DNA from: Flavobacteriales bacterium
Lineage (GTDB): Bacteria > Bacteroidota > Bacteroidia > UBA10329
Direction of reading: 5' to 3'
Assembly: GCA_016124845.1 (NCBI GenBank)
Contig: WGMW01000021.1
Location: forward strand, 26,652-90,651
DNA length: 64,000 nt
The position numbers and the translations under genes were made by a program. This document shows positions 1 through 8,390 of the stretch, one piece after another (the stretch's first letter is position 1; each line of letters starts with the position of its first letter). Under the pieces are notes generated by a model. The model made no database searches. It had not been told where the DNA came from and saw only the letters and a program-made list of their open reading frames with translations.

Positions 1-16
1 AATCTCTGACCGGACA

Positions 17-562
17 ATGAATGCCGTGATCGTGCTGTTCATGATCATTACTATGGGGCTTGCTCTTTCCGCATCAGCCCAGGCTCCAGACTCCACGCAA
101 TGCCGCATTATTTTAAGACAGGCAATGCTGGATATGGAACGCGAACAGTATGGCCAGGCTGTGACCAAGTTGCTTGAAGTAAGGGCAAACACACCCGAAA
201 ATGCAAATGTGAGCCAGATGCTCGGCAGGTGCTACCTCTACGGCTTCAACGATGCGGAGAAAGCAGCCTTCTACCTTTCCCGAGCCGCAGATCATGTTTC
301 GGCAGATTTCGAAGAATGGGACATGGACGAGATCCATGCACCGATTGAAACGGCCTATCATTTGGCAAAGGCCCAAGAGTTATTGGGCAACTATGCCGAG
401 GCTGCAGATTCTTACCAACAGTTCCTTACTTACCTGGAGCAGGGTTCAAGAAACGGAAGTAGGATGTATGCCATGATCGGGAGAAATGCTGACCGGTGCA
501 GAGTGGCTGCTGTTCAGGAATTGGATGATATGTCCGGTCAAAACGTGGTATTCAACAAATAA
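17..562 (+). CDS. Secreted TPR-like protein
   Basis: An N-terminal hydrophobic segment ending in SASAQ (about residues 1-22) looks like a Sec signal peptide, so the 181-residue product should be exported. The rest is helical with TPR-like character: paired helices, alternating Ala/Tyr/Leu, and segments such as AAFYLSRAADHV and YAEAADSYQQFL. The next gene encodes a protein of the same size and architecture, suggesting a tandem duplication. A short open stretch ending in TGA at 18-20 overlaps the ATG in the ATGA manner, so an upstream gene of the same operon probably ends just inside the left edge. Function is unknown; TPR proteins usually scaffold other proteins. I did not recognise a specific family. 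Confidence 0.75.
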   Translation: MNAVIVLFMIITMGLALSASAQAPDSTQCRIILRQAMLDMEREQYGQAVTKLLEVRANTPENANVSQMLGRCYLYGFNDAEKAAFYLSRAADHVSADFEEWDMDEIHAPIETAYHLAKAQELLGNYAEAADSYQQFLTYLEQGSRNGSRMYAMIGRNADRCRVAAVQELDDMSGQNVVFNK

Positions 563-574
563 GAGCAAGAAATC

Positions 575-1123
575 ATGGAAACGATAAAGAACAATTTCAA
601 GATGGTAGCAGCATTTGCCCTGCTTGTACTCACTACAGAAGCTTACGCTCAGATGAGTCCATACAAGTTTGCACAGACATTCAATCAGGCTTTTGCCAAT
701 GTAGTGGCAGCTGACTACGAGGAAGCGTTGCCGCTGTTGGAGCAGCTTCATCAAAGCGACCCGGAACACGCTCAGGTCGGATATCTACTTGCCATCTGTA
801 GGCACAATTTGAAAATGGAAGCTGGCGGAACCCTTCCGTTGCTGCTGTCAGCTTCCAAGAGCTACAATTACTACCACGAGCATGGAAATGTGAACGATCG
901 GTCCGTTCCAGCAAAGGCTTGGTTTCTGTTGGCAGAGGTGTATTCAGAATTGGGTCGCCACAAGGAATCGATAGATGCTTACCGCGACTATATGAGTTGC
1001 ATTCCTTTGGCTTCTTTGGAGCATAAGCGATCTGTGATTCAACTAATAGCCGTACAGCGACAACTGCTGGCAGCAAATGGCTCCAAAACCAGAGGTTCAC
1101 TTACCGCAAGCTTACAGCCATGA
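575..1123 (+). CDS. Secreted TPR-like protein, second copy
   Basis: This 182-residue protein has a signal peptide ending near TEAYAQ (residues 1-25) and TPR-like helical repeats (for example AADYEEALPLLEQLHQ and LGRHKESIDAYRDYM). It starts 12 bp after the upstream paralogue and shares its size and order of elements. Its stop overlaps the start of the LuxR-type gene (ATGA at 1120-1123), so the three genes are probably translated from one mRNA. The C-terminal 20 residues are basic and Ser-rich and look unstructured. Specific function is unknown. Confidence 0.75.
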   Translation: METIKNNFKMVAAFALLVLTTEAYAQMSPYKFAQTFNQAFANVVAADYEEALPLLEQLHQSDPEHAQVGYLLAICRHNLKMEAGGTLPLLLSASKSYNYYHEHGNVNDRSVPAKAWFLLAEVYSELGRHKESIDAYRDYMSCIPLASLEHKRSVIQLIAVQRQLLAANGSKTRGSLTASLQP

Positions 1124-1458
1124 ACGATCCAAGAACTAAACGTCCAAGTTTGGAGGAACTCAAGGACGAAAGACACCGTAAATGGCTCCGAACGTTGAAA
1201 TTGAACTCGAAGAAAGGCTCAGCGGTTGTCATCCAGATGAACGTCCCGGTCTTTGGAAAAACTGCCACGGAACTTTCTGAACGAGAGATGGAGATCCTTC
1301 AACTTATCTCCTTTGGATGCACTACCAAGGATATCGCGGAACGACTCTTTCTGAGTACCCACACGATCACCAATCATCGCAAGAACATGCTCAATCGTTC
1401 GAGGTGCGGGAATTTTGCAGAACTGGTACGCGTAGCGATCAATGAGAACCTGCTTTAA
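1120..1458 (+). CDS. LuxR-type HTH DNA-binding protein
   Basis: This 112-residue protein consists of a basic, charged N-terminus (about 45 residues) and a complete LuxR/GerE helix-turn-helix at about residues 47-110: LSEREMEILQLISFG, then TTKDIAERLFLSTHTITNHR and a C-terminal helix. There is no receiver, PAS or ligand-binding domain, so any signal must come from a partner or from its own expression level. Start and preceding stop overlap (ATGA), coupling it to the two secreted TPR genes. It is likely a transcription factor; target unknown. Its stop codon lies in the loop of a strong intrinsic terminator. Confidence 0.82.
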   Translation: MNDPRTKRPSLEELKDERHRKWLRTLKLNSKKGSAVVIQMNVPVFGKTATELSEREMEILQLISFGCTTKDIAERLFLSTHTITNHRKNMLNRSRCGNFAELVRVAINENLL

Positions 1459-1474
1459 GCAGGTTCTCTTTTTT
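1444..1474 (+). terminator. Intrinsic terminator containing two convergent stop codons
   Basis: A perfect 10-bp stem (GAGAACCTGC at 1444-1453 with GCAGGTTCTC at 1459-1468) encloses TTTAA and is followed by six T residues (1469-1474). The loop holds the TAA of the plus-strand LuxR-type gene (1456-1458) and, read on minus, the TAA of the exosortase gene (1455-1457). The T tract is on plus only, so termination should be efficient for the plus-strand operon; the minus side lacks a T run. Confidence 0.9.
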
Positions 1475-2006
1475 CATATCGTTTGACCCAGGCAACGAAA
1501 AGAAGAAAGATGAAGATCACCGCAATCACGTTGAAGAAATCATGGTTATCGATCGGTCCATCGTTACCGAATTTCACCCAGGAGAGGCAGAGACCTACAA
1601 CCCTTGTAATATTGATGGCTTGGATGCCCAACAACCCCAAAGGAATGAACCAAACACGATCGATCCACTTTCCGGGGAATGAAATGATCAGAGCTACTAA
1701 CGTAAACATCATGTCTGTTCCCAAACAGTAATTTTTCACGTGTACGTTGAACTCCAGGTCATACATGTCAATATCGCGCATGTTCACCACATCAGCTCCA
1801 TATCCGAGTAGATGAAGAATCCAAACACTCGGTTCCACCAAAAACTTTAATATGTAGTGGATGAAATGACCGTAATATGTGCTGATAACTGGTAGCTGCC
1901 ACACATTTGGAACGAACCACCAAAAGTAGAAGCCGCAAAGAATGCCAAGCTTCAGCAGAAACAGGACAAGTTCTTTATTGCGCTTCAGTAATTCCACGGA
2001 AACCAA
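1455..2006 (-). CDS. Exosortase/archaeosortase family protein (short, XrtF-like)
   Basis: A polytopic membrane protein (183 residues, about five hydrophobic segments) that carries the exosortase catalytic triad in order: Cys94 (in NYCLGTDMM), Arg135 (in INITRVVGL) and His155 (in DNHDFF). Exosortases are intramembrane transpeptidases thought to recognise a C-terminal PEP-CTERM-like signal. The size matches the short Bacteroidota XrtF type rather than the long proteobacterial enzymes; that subgroup call is inference. The start is a TTG (2004-2006) or the GTG three codons on; no ATG occurs before residue 76. It begins 11 bp after hemW, so it is likely co-transcribed with hemW and the kinase. No substrate with a sorting tail and no known partner gene is visible nearby. 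Confidence 0.8.
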   Translation of the reverse strand: MVSVELLKRNKELVLFLLKLGILCGFYFWWFVPNVWQLPVISTYYGHFIHYILKFLVEPSVWILHLLGYGADVVNMRDIDMYDLEFNVHVKNYCLGTDMMFTLVALIISFPGKWIDRVWFIPLGLLGIQAINITRVVGLCLSWVKFGNDGPIDNHDFFNVIAVIFIFLLFVAWVKRYEKREPA

Positions 2007-2017
2007 AGGTAAACTTG

Positions 2018-3139
2018 TTACTCGAAGAACAACTCAGCAGCAAGACCATCCGCCAGCTGCATCCCTTTTTTTGTCAATCGAATGGCGTTGGATGCGATAA
2101 TGAAATTGTCGGGTTCCAAATCATTGAGATTTGAAATCAGTTGCAGCCAACTTCCAGTTTTTATCCGTTCCATTCGGTCTTTTTCGATTCCCCATTTGGT
2201 GCGTAGTCCGATCATGATGTTCTCGTTCAATCGATCGTTCTCTGAAAGATGCTCTTGGAAGAAAAAGGATTCAACATTCTTTATTGTTCGGATGTAACCT
2301 GCGTTTGCGCGCATATTCCATTGCCGCGTTGTGCCAATAAAGGAATGGGCCGATGGGCCAAGTCCGAGATAAGGCGTTCCTTTCCAGTAGGATGAATTAT
2401 GACGCGAGATGAACCCTTCCTTCGCGAAATTGCTGATCTCATAATGCTCGAACCCGTTCTGCGGAAGCAAGTCCATGTTCATTCTGAAAAACTCCATGGT
2501 GCGCTCATCATCAGGTGCCTTTTGCATTCCTTTCTTGATTCGGGAATTCAGCACGGTTTTCTCCTCCACGGTAAGTGCATAGCTTGAAATATGCTGAACG
2601 TTTAATTTCAAGGCTTCCGAAAGATTGAATTCCCAGTCGGAAATGGTTTGATCGGGAAGTCCGAAGATCAGATCGATGCTGATGTTGTCGAAACCAAGAC
2701 CCTGAGCTTCAGAAATGGCAGTTTTGGCCTGCTCTGAGGTATGCACGCGGTTCATCCATTTCAGCTCAGCATCAATAAACGATTGTGTTCCCAAACTCAA
2801 ACGGTTCACGCCAATGTTCTTCAGTTCTTTCAATTTGTTGGTTGAAAGATCTTCTGGATTGGCCTCAACGGTCAGTTCCAGATCATTCTCCAACGGATGA
2901 AAGGTTGAGATCCGATCAATTATCCGTTCCAACTCCGATGTTGGAAGTAGGGAAGGAGTGCCACCTCCGAAATAAATGGTTGAGATGGATTCTCCGCTCA
3001 GATAATCGTTTCTGAGTTCTATTTCACGAAGTATCGCATCGACAAGTTCCTGTGCGTTCTTGAGGTTTGTAGTGAAATGAAAATCGCAGTAATGGCAAGC
3101 GCGCCTGCAGAACGGAATGTGAATGTAAATCCCTGCCAT
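2018..3139 (-). CDS. hemW: Radical SAM protein HemW
   Basis: This 373-residue protein starts with the [4Fe-4S]/SAM motif CRRACHYC (Cys11, Cys15, Cys18) followed by Asp-Phe. The Phe where HemN has a fourth cysteine marks it as HemW, a heme chaperone, rather than a true oxygen-independent coproporphyrinogen oxidase. YFGGGTPSLL and the ELTVEANPED strand are typical of the radical SAM barrel, and the C-terminal half has the HemN-like domain. Its ATG overlaps the stop of the upstream kinase by one base (TGATG), and an exosortase gene follows 11 bp downstream. Confidence 0.93.
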   Translation of the reverse strand: MAGIYIHIPFCRRACHYCDFHFTTNLKNAQELVDAILREIELRNDYLSGESISTIYFGGGTPSLLPTSELERIIDRISTFHPLENDLELTVEANPEDLSTNKLKELKNIGVNRLSLGTQSFIDAELKWMNRVHTSEQAKTAISEAQGLGFDNISIDLIFGLPDQTISDWEFNLSEALKLNVQHISSYALTVEEKTVLNSRIKKGMQKAPDDERTMEFFRMNMDLLPQNGFEHYEISNFAKEGFISRHNSSYWKGTPYLGLGPSAHSFIGTTRQWNMRANAGYIRTIKNVESFFFQEHLSENDRLNENIMIGLRTKWGIEKDRMERIKTGSWLQLISNLNDLEPDNFIIASNAIRLTKKGMQLADGLAAELFFE

Positions 3140-4293
3140 CAGGCCTTGTTCAGCGTAATACGGAAGGTGGTGCCTTTGCCGAGTTCGGAGCTTTTCACAA
3201 TGATCTTCCCGTTGTGATATTGCTCAATGATACGCTTGGTGAGCGAAAGTCCCAAGCCCCAACCACGTTTTTTACTGGTGTAACCTGGTTGGAACACGGT
3301 TTCAAACTTCGAGCGCGGTATGCCTTTTCCTGTGTCGCTCACATCAATGGTCACTTGCGAAGTGCCATCCATGAGCGTGACGTTGATCTCTCCCGAACCT
3401 TCCATGGCATCGATCGCATTCCTGCAAAGGTTCTCGATCACCCAAGCGAACAGCGGAATATTCAGTGGAACGCTCACATTCTCGGCACCTTCGGTATTTA
3501 ATGAGAACTTGATCTTTTTGGAACTTCGCGTTTGCATGTAATCCAAGCTGTCGTGAAGTACGCTGGCCATGTTTTCAGGAACGAGTTCTGGAACGGAACC
3601 GATCTTAGAGAAGCGTTCCGTAATGGTTTCCAAGCGGGAAACATCCTTCTTCATATCATCCAAAATGGATGCATCAACCTCTTTCGTGCGCAAGTATTCG
3701 ATCCACGCAATGAGCGATGAAAGTGGGGTGCCAAGTTGATGGGCTGTTTCCTTGGCCATTCCCACCCAAACCTGATCCTGCTCGGCCTTTCGAGCAAAAC
3801 TGAACGCGAAATACGCCACCAGAATGAAGATGGAAATGATGCCCAAACTCACGTACGGATAGTATTTGAGCTGATAATAGAGGTCGGAATTATCGTAGAA
3901 GATGTAATTCTTGGTGCCACCGAAAAGTTCGATCTCAATCGGGTCGTTGCGACCTTTTATCTTACGTAGTTGTTCCTGCTGGTATTCGGAATCCGTGCTT
4001 CTCGCCTCGTCAAAATTTCGGAGTGAAATGATGTTTTCCTCACCATCTGTAAGGATGAGCGGGATAGTTGTATTTGACTTTACGACCTCAAAAACGAAGC
4101 TGAGATCCGTGTTCTGATCGGCCGAATTGGCCAAAAATTTCGTCCCTTTTGCCCAAAGTTCCACCTTGTGCCGTTCCTGAATGGCCAATCTGCTTACCAA
4201 TTGGTTGGTGTAGAAAAGCGAACCAACGCCAATGATGAGCGCCACTACGACCAGCAGTTGTTTCCAACGTTGTTTCTTCGAATAGATGTTCAC
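3139..4293 (-). CDS. Membrane sensor histidine kinase
   Basis: This 384-residue kinase has TM helices at about residues 13-33 and 146-165 flanking an extracytoplasmic sensor region of about 110 residues. The H-box reads ETAHQLGTPLSSL, the N-box CRNAIDAMEG, and the nucleotide site has DTGKGIP and GWGLGLSL. It should autophosphorylate on the His of AHQLGTP and phosphorylate a response regulator encoded elsewhere, since none adjoins it. The signal is unknown. It is the first gene of a run kinase-hemW-exosortase with overlapping or nearly overlapping junctions. Confidence 0.9.
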   Translation of the reverse strand: MNIYSKKQRWKQLLVVVALIIGVGSLFYTNQLVSRLAIQERHKVELWAKGTKFLANSADQNTDLSFVFEVVKSNTTIPLILTDGEENIISLRNFDEARSTDSEYQQEQLRKIKGRNDPIEIELFGGTKNYIFYDNSDLYYQLKYYPYVSLGIISIFILVAYFAFSFARKAEQDQVWVGMAKETAHQLGTPLSSLIAWIEYLRTKEVDASILDDMKKDVSRLETITERFSKIGSVPELVPENMASVLHDSLDYMQTRSSKKIKFSLNTEGAENVSVPLNIPLFAWVIENLCRNAIDAMEGSGEINVTLMDGTSQVTIDVSDTGKGIPRSKFETVFQPGYTSKKRGWGLGLSLTKRIIEQYHNGKIIVKSSELGKGTTFRITLNKA

Positions 4294-4366
4294 TTGGACA
4301 CGTGTCGGATTTGATCTTTACAAATTAAAGGAAACGCCTGTTAGGGTTTGCTGCATCAAAGCTTAA

Positions 4367-6997
4367 CTACGGGTCGAACTCAATTTCGAACGTTCCTTCG
4401 GTTTCTTCCTTCTCAGGTTCGGTGTTGAAGAATCCCTTCTTTTTCTTCGGTTTCTCGTTCGTTACAGGTTTGGTCTCTGGCTGTTCCTCGGTTTCCTTCT
4501 TGGGTGTGTTGATGCCATCATCTTCCAATCTGAACTGAACTTCTGGTTGCTCTACTTGCTGATTGCCGTTTCCGCTGAACTCATCTTGGAACAACTTTTT
4601 GATGGCCTGGCCTTCTTTTTTCAGATCATCCTTGATCTTCTGCTTCACCTCCTTTTTGTCGAAACCGACCTTCAGATCGCCTGGCCTGCCGCGTATCCAA
4701 AGGAAAAGCCGCGTTTTACCTTTCTCGTCAATGATCTCATGGCCATCGAACGTTTCCTTCTTCTTGGCTTTTCTGCGAAGCAGGTCGTTCATCAACAGGT
4801 TCACGTGGTAATCCATTTCCTGATCGAAACCGTGCTCTCCGAAAACCATCACGTTCAAAATGCTGCTCGAAACGGTCATTCTCGGTATGTAGATCTTGCC
4901 GTTTCGAATGCTTAGCTGATTGCGCAGCGTGTCGAATTTCACTTCGTTGAGTTCATCTACGCTGATGAAGCGCGACATGGCCAGCAGCGGCTCGAATTTG
5001 ACGAGTTGACCACCGCTCACTTCGATATCTGTTTCCACACGAAGCAGATCTTTCTGTAATTGATGGTCTTTATCGAGGTAGATGTCTGCTTCAAGAATCG
5101 CAGAAGCACGTCCTTTCAGGTTCTTGGAAGTAAGCGTGGTCTGTCCGAACTCATTCCATTCGGCCAGCGTGCGGCTCATATCGATGTTGTGCAGTTCGCC
5201 ATCCAGGCCAAGTAAGTAACCCGTTGCGGTTGGTTGGTAAGTGAGATTTGCCCGAACGTTGCCGTCCAGCGCCATGAAGCGCAGGCTCGAAACGTCCAAT
5301 TTCTCATTCTCCATGTTTACGATTCCCGAAACGGAAGAAGCCGTGAAATCATTGAAAAGTATGCGGTCGATCGTGGCGTTCACTTTTACCGAAACAGGTC
5401 TGCTCGAACCGCTTTCTGCGTTCGTTTCCGATTCGAACTGCCATTCCTTCGGTAGCTGCTGAACGTCCAATTCTTGGATGTGGATATTTCCAGCCAGTTC
5501 GATCTTAGAATCAGGTTCGGTGAGAATGTCTTTGAGCCTTGCGATCTCCACTTCACCATCAAATTGCATGTGACCGATCTTTCCAGAACATTCGGTGATT
5601 CGCGTGCCACCCAATTTCATGTCGATGCTCGCGTTCAAATTTTCAATGGGCGGAATGCCTGAATTGAACTGTAGTTGCGCTTCAGACAGTTGCACATTTC
5701 CCGACCAGCGCATATCGCGCAGTTCATTCAGCGTGGTTTTGAATTCGTGTCCGAGCGGACCTTCAAAATCCAACGTCCACGAAATGTGTCCGTTTCCTTT
5801 CAGTTGTTCTTCTATCTGCGCTACGCGAACGATCTCTTCAATGCGCGAACTTCCCGTGCAGTTCAGTCGCAAACGCGGATCGGAAAGATCGGTAAGCGTG
5901 CCTTTTCCTTGCACGTTTCCTTCGGGCGTTCGCAACTCAAACGAATCAAAATCGATCTGCATCGCTTTCGAACGTTTGATGTCCTTCATGTAAAGTTTGC
6001 CTTCAAAATTCAGGTCGTGAACATCCGTTTCCTGAAAGATCAGACCGCCATCACGCATGCGAATGGTGGCATCCAACTGCGGCCCCTGTGTTTTGGTGAA
6101 CGGCCCATTGAGTGAGAAAATAAGATCGGCACGGCCAGAAAGGCCGAGTTTGCGGATGTTCTCAGGCATCTGTGGCCAAACGTGCGGAAGCAGCACGAAA
6201 GGTTCAATATTGCCCGCATGCACTTTCATCTGCATGTCGGTACCATTTTCAACGCGTTTCCATTCTGCGTCCAGCACCATTTCATTGCCCGCCAGCACGG
6301 CATTTCCCATTTCGATGGTGTAAATGCCATCCTTTGAATTGATGTTGAGCACACCCGCCAAACTCAGCGGAAGCTCAACGATACGGTCATCACCCGTGGT
6401 CGTTAGCCGCTCCATAAAACCGTTCAGGCTCAATCCCAAGCGCGTGTTCTCATTCGTAAAACGTCCCTTCAATCGCGATTTCTCGGAGTAGAACTGGATG
6501 TTCAGATCGATAACGCGGTCATCATAATCCAAATGCACATTCTGTAGCGTGAGAATCTCGATGCTGAAGTCGGTTTTTGAAGGCGCATCTTTCTCCTGTT
6601 CCTTCCAAACCCGAAAATTCCAACGGTTGTTTTCGCTCCTGCGCAATCGCAGAAAACCATCCGTTACGCGGATTCCTTCAATGGTGAATCTGTTCTGGAG
6701 AAGTTTGAAAACATCAAACTGAACAAATGCTTTTTCAACTTTGAGAAGTGTGTCCTTACGGAACGAATCCTGAATCTGAATATCGTTGATCTCTACCGCC
6801 ACAAGTGGAAAATCCTTCCAAAGAGAAAGCACCACATTCTCATTGAACGACACTTCCGTTTCAATGGAATTATGCACCATCTCCAACGCATATTCCTTCA
6901 TATCATCCTCATACTTGAAGACGATAATGCAAGCAAGACCTGCCAAAAGGATGAGCAGCACGAACAGGATGAAAGCTATTCTCTTGAACCAGATCAT
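4367..6997 (-). CDS. AsmA-family envelope protein
   Basis: This large protein (876 residues) has one N-terminal TM helix (about residues 7-28) and a long beta-rich body with AsmA features, including the C-terminal AsmA region (LLAMSRFISVDELNEVKFDTL and the segment after it). AsmA-like proteins are inner-membrane anchored and bridge lipid between the membranes, or influence outer-membrane assembly. The last about 90 residues are low complexity, rich in Lys, Glu, Pro and Asn, and probably disordered. It stands alone: a perfect promoter-like box (reverse of 7008-7015) lies just upstream and the next gene downstream is the kinase, 73 bp away. Confidence 0.85.
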   Translation of the reverse strand: MIWFKRIAFILFVLLILLAGLACIIVFKYEDDMKEYALEMVHNSIETEVSFNENVVLSLWKDFPLVAVEINDIQIQDSFRKDTLLKVEKAFVQFDVFKLLQNRFTIEGIRVTDGFLRLRRSENNRWNFRVWKEQEKDAPSKTDFSIEILTLQNVHLDYDDRVIDLNIQFYSEKSRLKGRFTNENTRLGLSLNGFMERLTTTGDDRIVELPLSLAGVLNINSKDGIYTIEMGNAVLAGNEMVLDAEWKRVENGTDMQMKVHAGNIEPFVLLPHVWPQMPENIRKLGLSGRADLIFSLNGPFTKTQGPQLDATIRMRDGGLIFQETDVHDLNFEGKLYMKDIKRSKAMQIDFDSFELRTPEGNVQGKGTLTDLSDPRLRLNCTGSSRIEEIVRVAQIEEQLKGNGHISWTLDFEGPLGHEFKTTLNELRDMRWSGNVQLSEAQLQFNSGIPPIENLNASIDMKLGGTRITECSGKIGHMQFDGEVEIARLKDILTEPDSKIELAGNIHIQELDVQQLPKEWQFESETNAESGSSRPVSVKVNATIDRILFNDFTASSVSGIVNMENEKLDVSSLRFMALDGNVRANLTYQPTATGYLLGLDGELHNIDMSRTLAEWNEFGQTTLTSKNLKGRASAILEADIYLDKDHQLQKDLLRVETDIEVSGGQLVKFEPLLAMSRFISVDELNEVKFDTLRNQLSIRNGKIYIPRMTVSSSILNVMVFGEHGFDQEMDYHVNLLMNDLLRRKAKKKETFDGHEIIDEKGKTRLFLWIRGRPGDLKVGFDKKEVKQKIKDDLKKEGQAIKKLFQDEFSGNGNQQVEQPEVQFRLEDDGINTPKKETEEQPETKPVTNEKPKKKKGFFNTEPEKEETEGTFEIEFDP

Positions 6998-7007
6998 GAA
7001 TCAAGAA

Positions 7008-7015
7008 CAAATGTA
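7008..7015 (-). promoter_or_regulatory. Bacteroidota -7 box upstream of the AsmA-like gene
   Basis: Read on minus this is TACATTTG, a full match to TAnnTTTG. It ends 11 bp before the ATG at 6997, so the mRNA leader would be only a few bases long. No clear TTG is present at the -33 position. Confidence 0.45.
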
Positions 7016-7150
7016 TCGGCCATGGAAGCCAGAACGCGGTATAAGCCGAAGAAGTATTCAGCCTTGACTGTTGAAAAAGGCAACAGCAATTGTTCGGGAC
7101 TTTTGACCAAATCGGCTTTAGTTATTAACATTTAGAATATGGTTCGTTCA

Positions 7151-7158
7151 TATTTTGG
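7151..7158 (+). promoter_or_regulatory. Possible -7 box for the acidic lipoprotein
   Basis: TATTTTGG matches TAnnTTTG at seven of eight positions and lies 40 bp before the ATG at 7198. No good -33 TTG was found, so this is tentative. The rest of 6998-7197 shows nothing else I can name. Confidence 0.3.
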
Positions 7159-7197
7159 TAGTTTTCGCCCTTCGATTAACCTAACCAAATCACCACG

Positions 7198-7428
7198 ATG
7201 AAAAAATCTACACTTTTCTCAAATCTTTTCCTTGCTGCTTTCTGCGCTGCATTTGTTGCTTGCGGTTCTCATGAGCCAAAAGAAGAAGCAACAGAAGAGC
7301 CAACTGAAGTAGTTGAGGAGGTAACTGAAGTTGAAGTAGTTGAGGAGCCTGCTGACAGTACTGCCATGGATATGGAAGAAGAAAGTGCTGAAGACGAGGC
7401 TGCGGAGCACGAAGCTGCAGAACACTAA
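7198..7428 (+). CDS. Small, extremely acidic lipoprotein
   Basis: This 76-residue protein has a lipoprotein signal peptide with lipobox VACG and acylated Cys22. The mature part is almost entirely Glu, Val, Thr, Ala and Pro (repeats such as EEATEEPTEVVEEV), then Asp/Glu/Ala, ending in an EAAEHEAAEH tail. It has no hydrophobic core and should be disordered and strongly negative. It may bind cations or act as a charged surface layer; this is inference only. Strong termination signals follow it, and it has its own putative promoter. Confidence 0.75.
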   Translation: MKKSTLFSNLFLAAFCAAFVACGSHEPKEEATEEPTEVVEEVTEVEVVEEPADSTAMDMEEESAEDEAAEHEAAEH

Positions 7429-7450
7429 GATCAATTCTTTCAGAATTCTT

Positions 7451-7487
7451 GAAAGGCCATCTCATTTGAGGTGGCCTTTCTTGCTTT
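7451..7487 (+). terminator. Intrinsic terminator after the acidic lipoprotein
   Basis: A stem of nine perfect pairs (GAAAGGCCA at 7451-7459 with TGGCCTTTC at 7472-7480) continues through a wobble pair into CTCA/TGAG. A T-rich stretch follows. It also sits at the 3' end of the convergent DUF3667 gene (stop at 7487), whose strand lacks a good T run. Confidence 0.7.
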
Positions 7488-8386
7488 CAGTAATTCCAAA
7501 CACTTACGGCAAGTATTCCAATAATACTCACGGCAAAGAAGAAGAGGTAAACCACAAAGACCCCGAATGTTCGTGTAATTGAACGGAGCCAAGAAAGGTC
7601 GAAAACCCGTTTCATGGCCAGAACGAGATAGATCGGAATCAGAACGAAGAACACCAGCGTTGTAGCCAGATGGTCGGCAAAGAAGCCGATGATCATATCC
7701 AACGAAAAGAGCAGAAATGCCACGCAATGGAAATGGATGGAGAAGATCACCGAATTCATAAAATAAGGCGATTCCCTTTTGGAGAACAGCCAAACGATAA
7801 GTGCAAATACGGGAAGCAGCAGAAACATGCTGATTGAGAAATTGCTGAACAGTTCGTTGGTGAAACGTTCTTCAAACTCAGGGTTCAGCGATTTCTTGGC
7901 CTGAGTTACCAAGTGCTTTTTCCATGGACTTGCATCAGCATCGTAAACCTTCGCCAAGGAATCCAAGGCCGAAGGATTGTCGGTAGATACGATGGCGGGC
8001 TGATTTTCAACGGATGATCGATCCTTGACCTCGTTCAAATGAACTTTCGGATTGTAAGAGTCATTTGGTGAGGTTTCCGTGCTTATTCCCAGCAGAAGAA
8101 AATACACGAATGAGATGAAGAAGTAGAGTTGCAGCGGCTTCACGTATCGAACGCGCTTTCCAGCAAGGAACTGTCGCGTGATCTCGCCAGGTTTCAGCAA
8201 CAGGTCGCGAATGGTGTAACCGAGTTTCGTATCGAAATTGAAATTGCTCGACAGGAATTCCTTTACCAGTTCCGTAAAGCGGATCTCAAGTTCTCGGTCT
8301 TCTTGCCCGCAGTTCGGACAGAATCTGTCGTTTTCGCGAAGCGGGGCTTCACAATTGAGGCAATGAGTGTGATGCTGCATTGCCAT
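7487..8386 (-). CDS. DUF3667 zinc-ribbon membrane protein
   Basis: This 299-residue protein opens with a zinc ribbon (Cys in HCLNCEAPL and RFCPNCGQED), followed by the DUF3667 core around FLSSNFNFDTKLGYTI and LLKPGEITRQFLAGKR. A TM helix (LYFFISFVYFLLLG) and three or four more hydrophobic segments occupy the C-terminal half. The family is frequent in Bacteroidota and of unknown function. The gene starts 4 bp after the fahA stop and is surely in that operon. An alternative start two codons in (MQHHTHC) is equally possible. Confidence 0.85.
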   Translation of the reverse strand: MAMQHHTHCLNCEAPLRENDRFCPNCGQEDRELEIRFTELVKEFLSSNFNFDTKLGYTIRDLLLKPGEITRQFLAGKRVRYVKPLQLYFFISFVYFLLLGISTETSPNDSYNPKVHLNEVKDRSSVENQPAIVSTDNPSALDSLAKVYDADASPWKKHLVTQAKKSLNPEFEERFTNELFSNFSISMFLLLPVFALIVWLFSKRESPYFMNSVIFSIHFHCVAFLLFSLDMIIGFFADHLATTLVFFVLIPIYLVLAMKRVFDLSWLRSITRTFGVFVVYLFFFAVSIIGILAVSVWNY

Positions 8387-8390
8387 CAGA

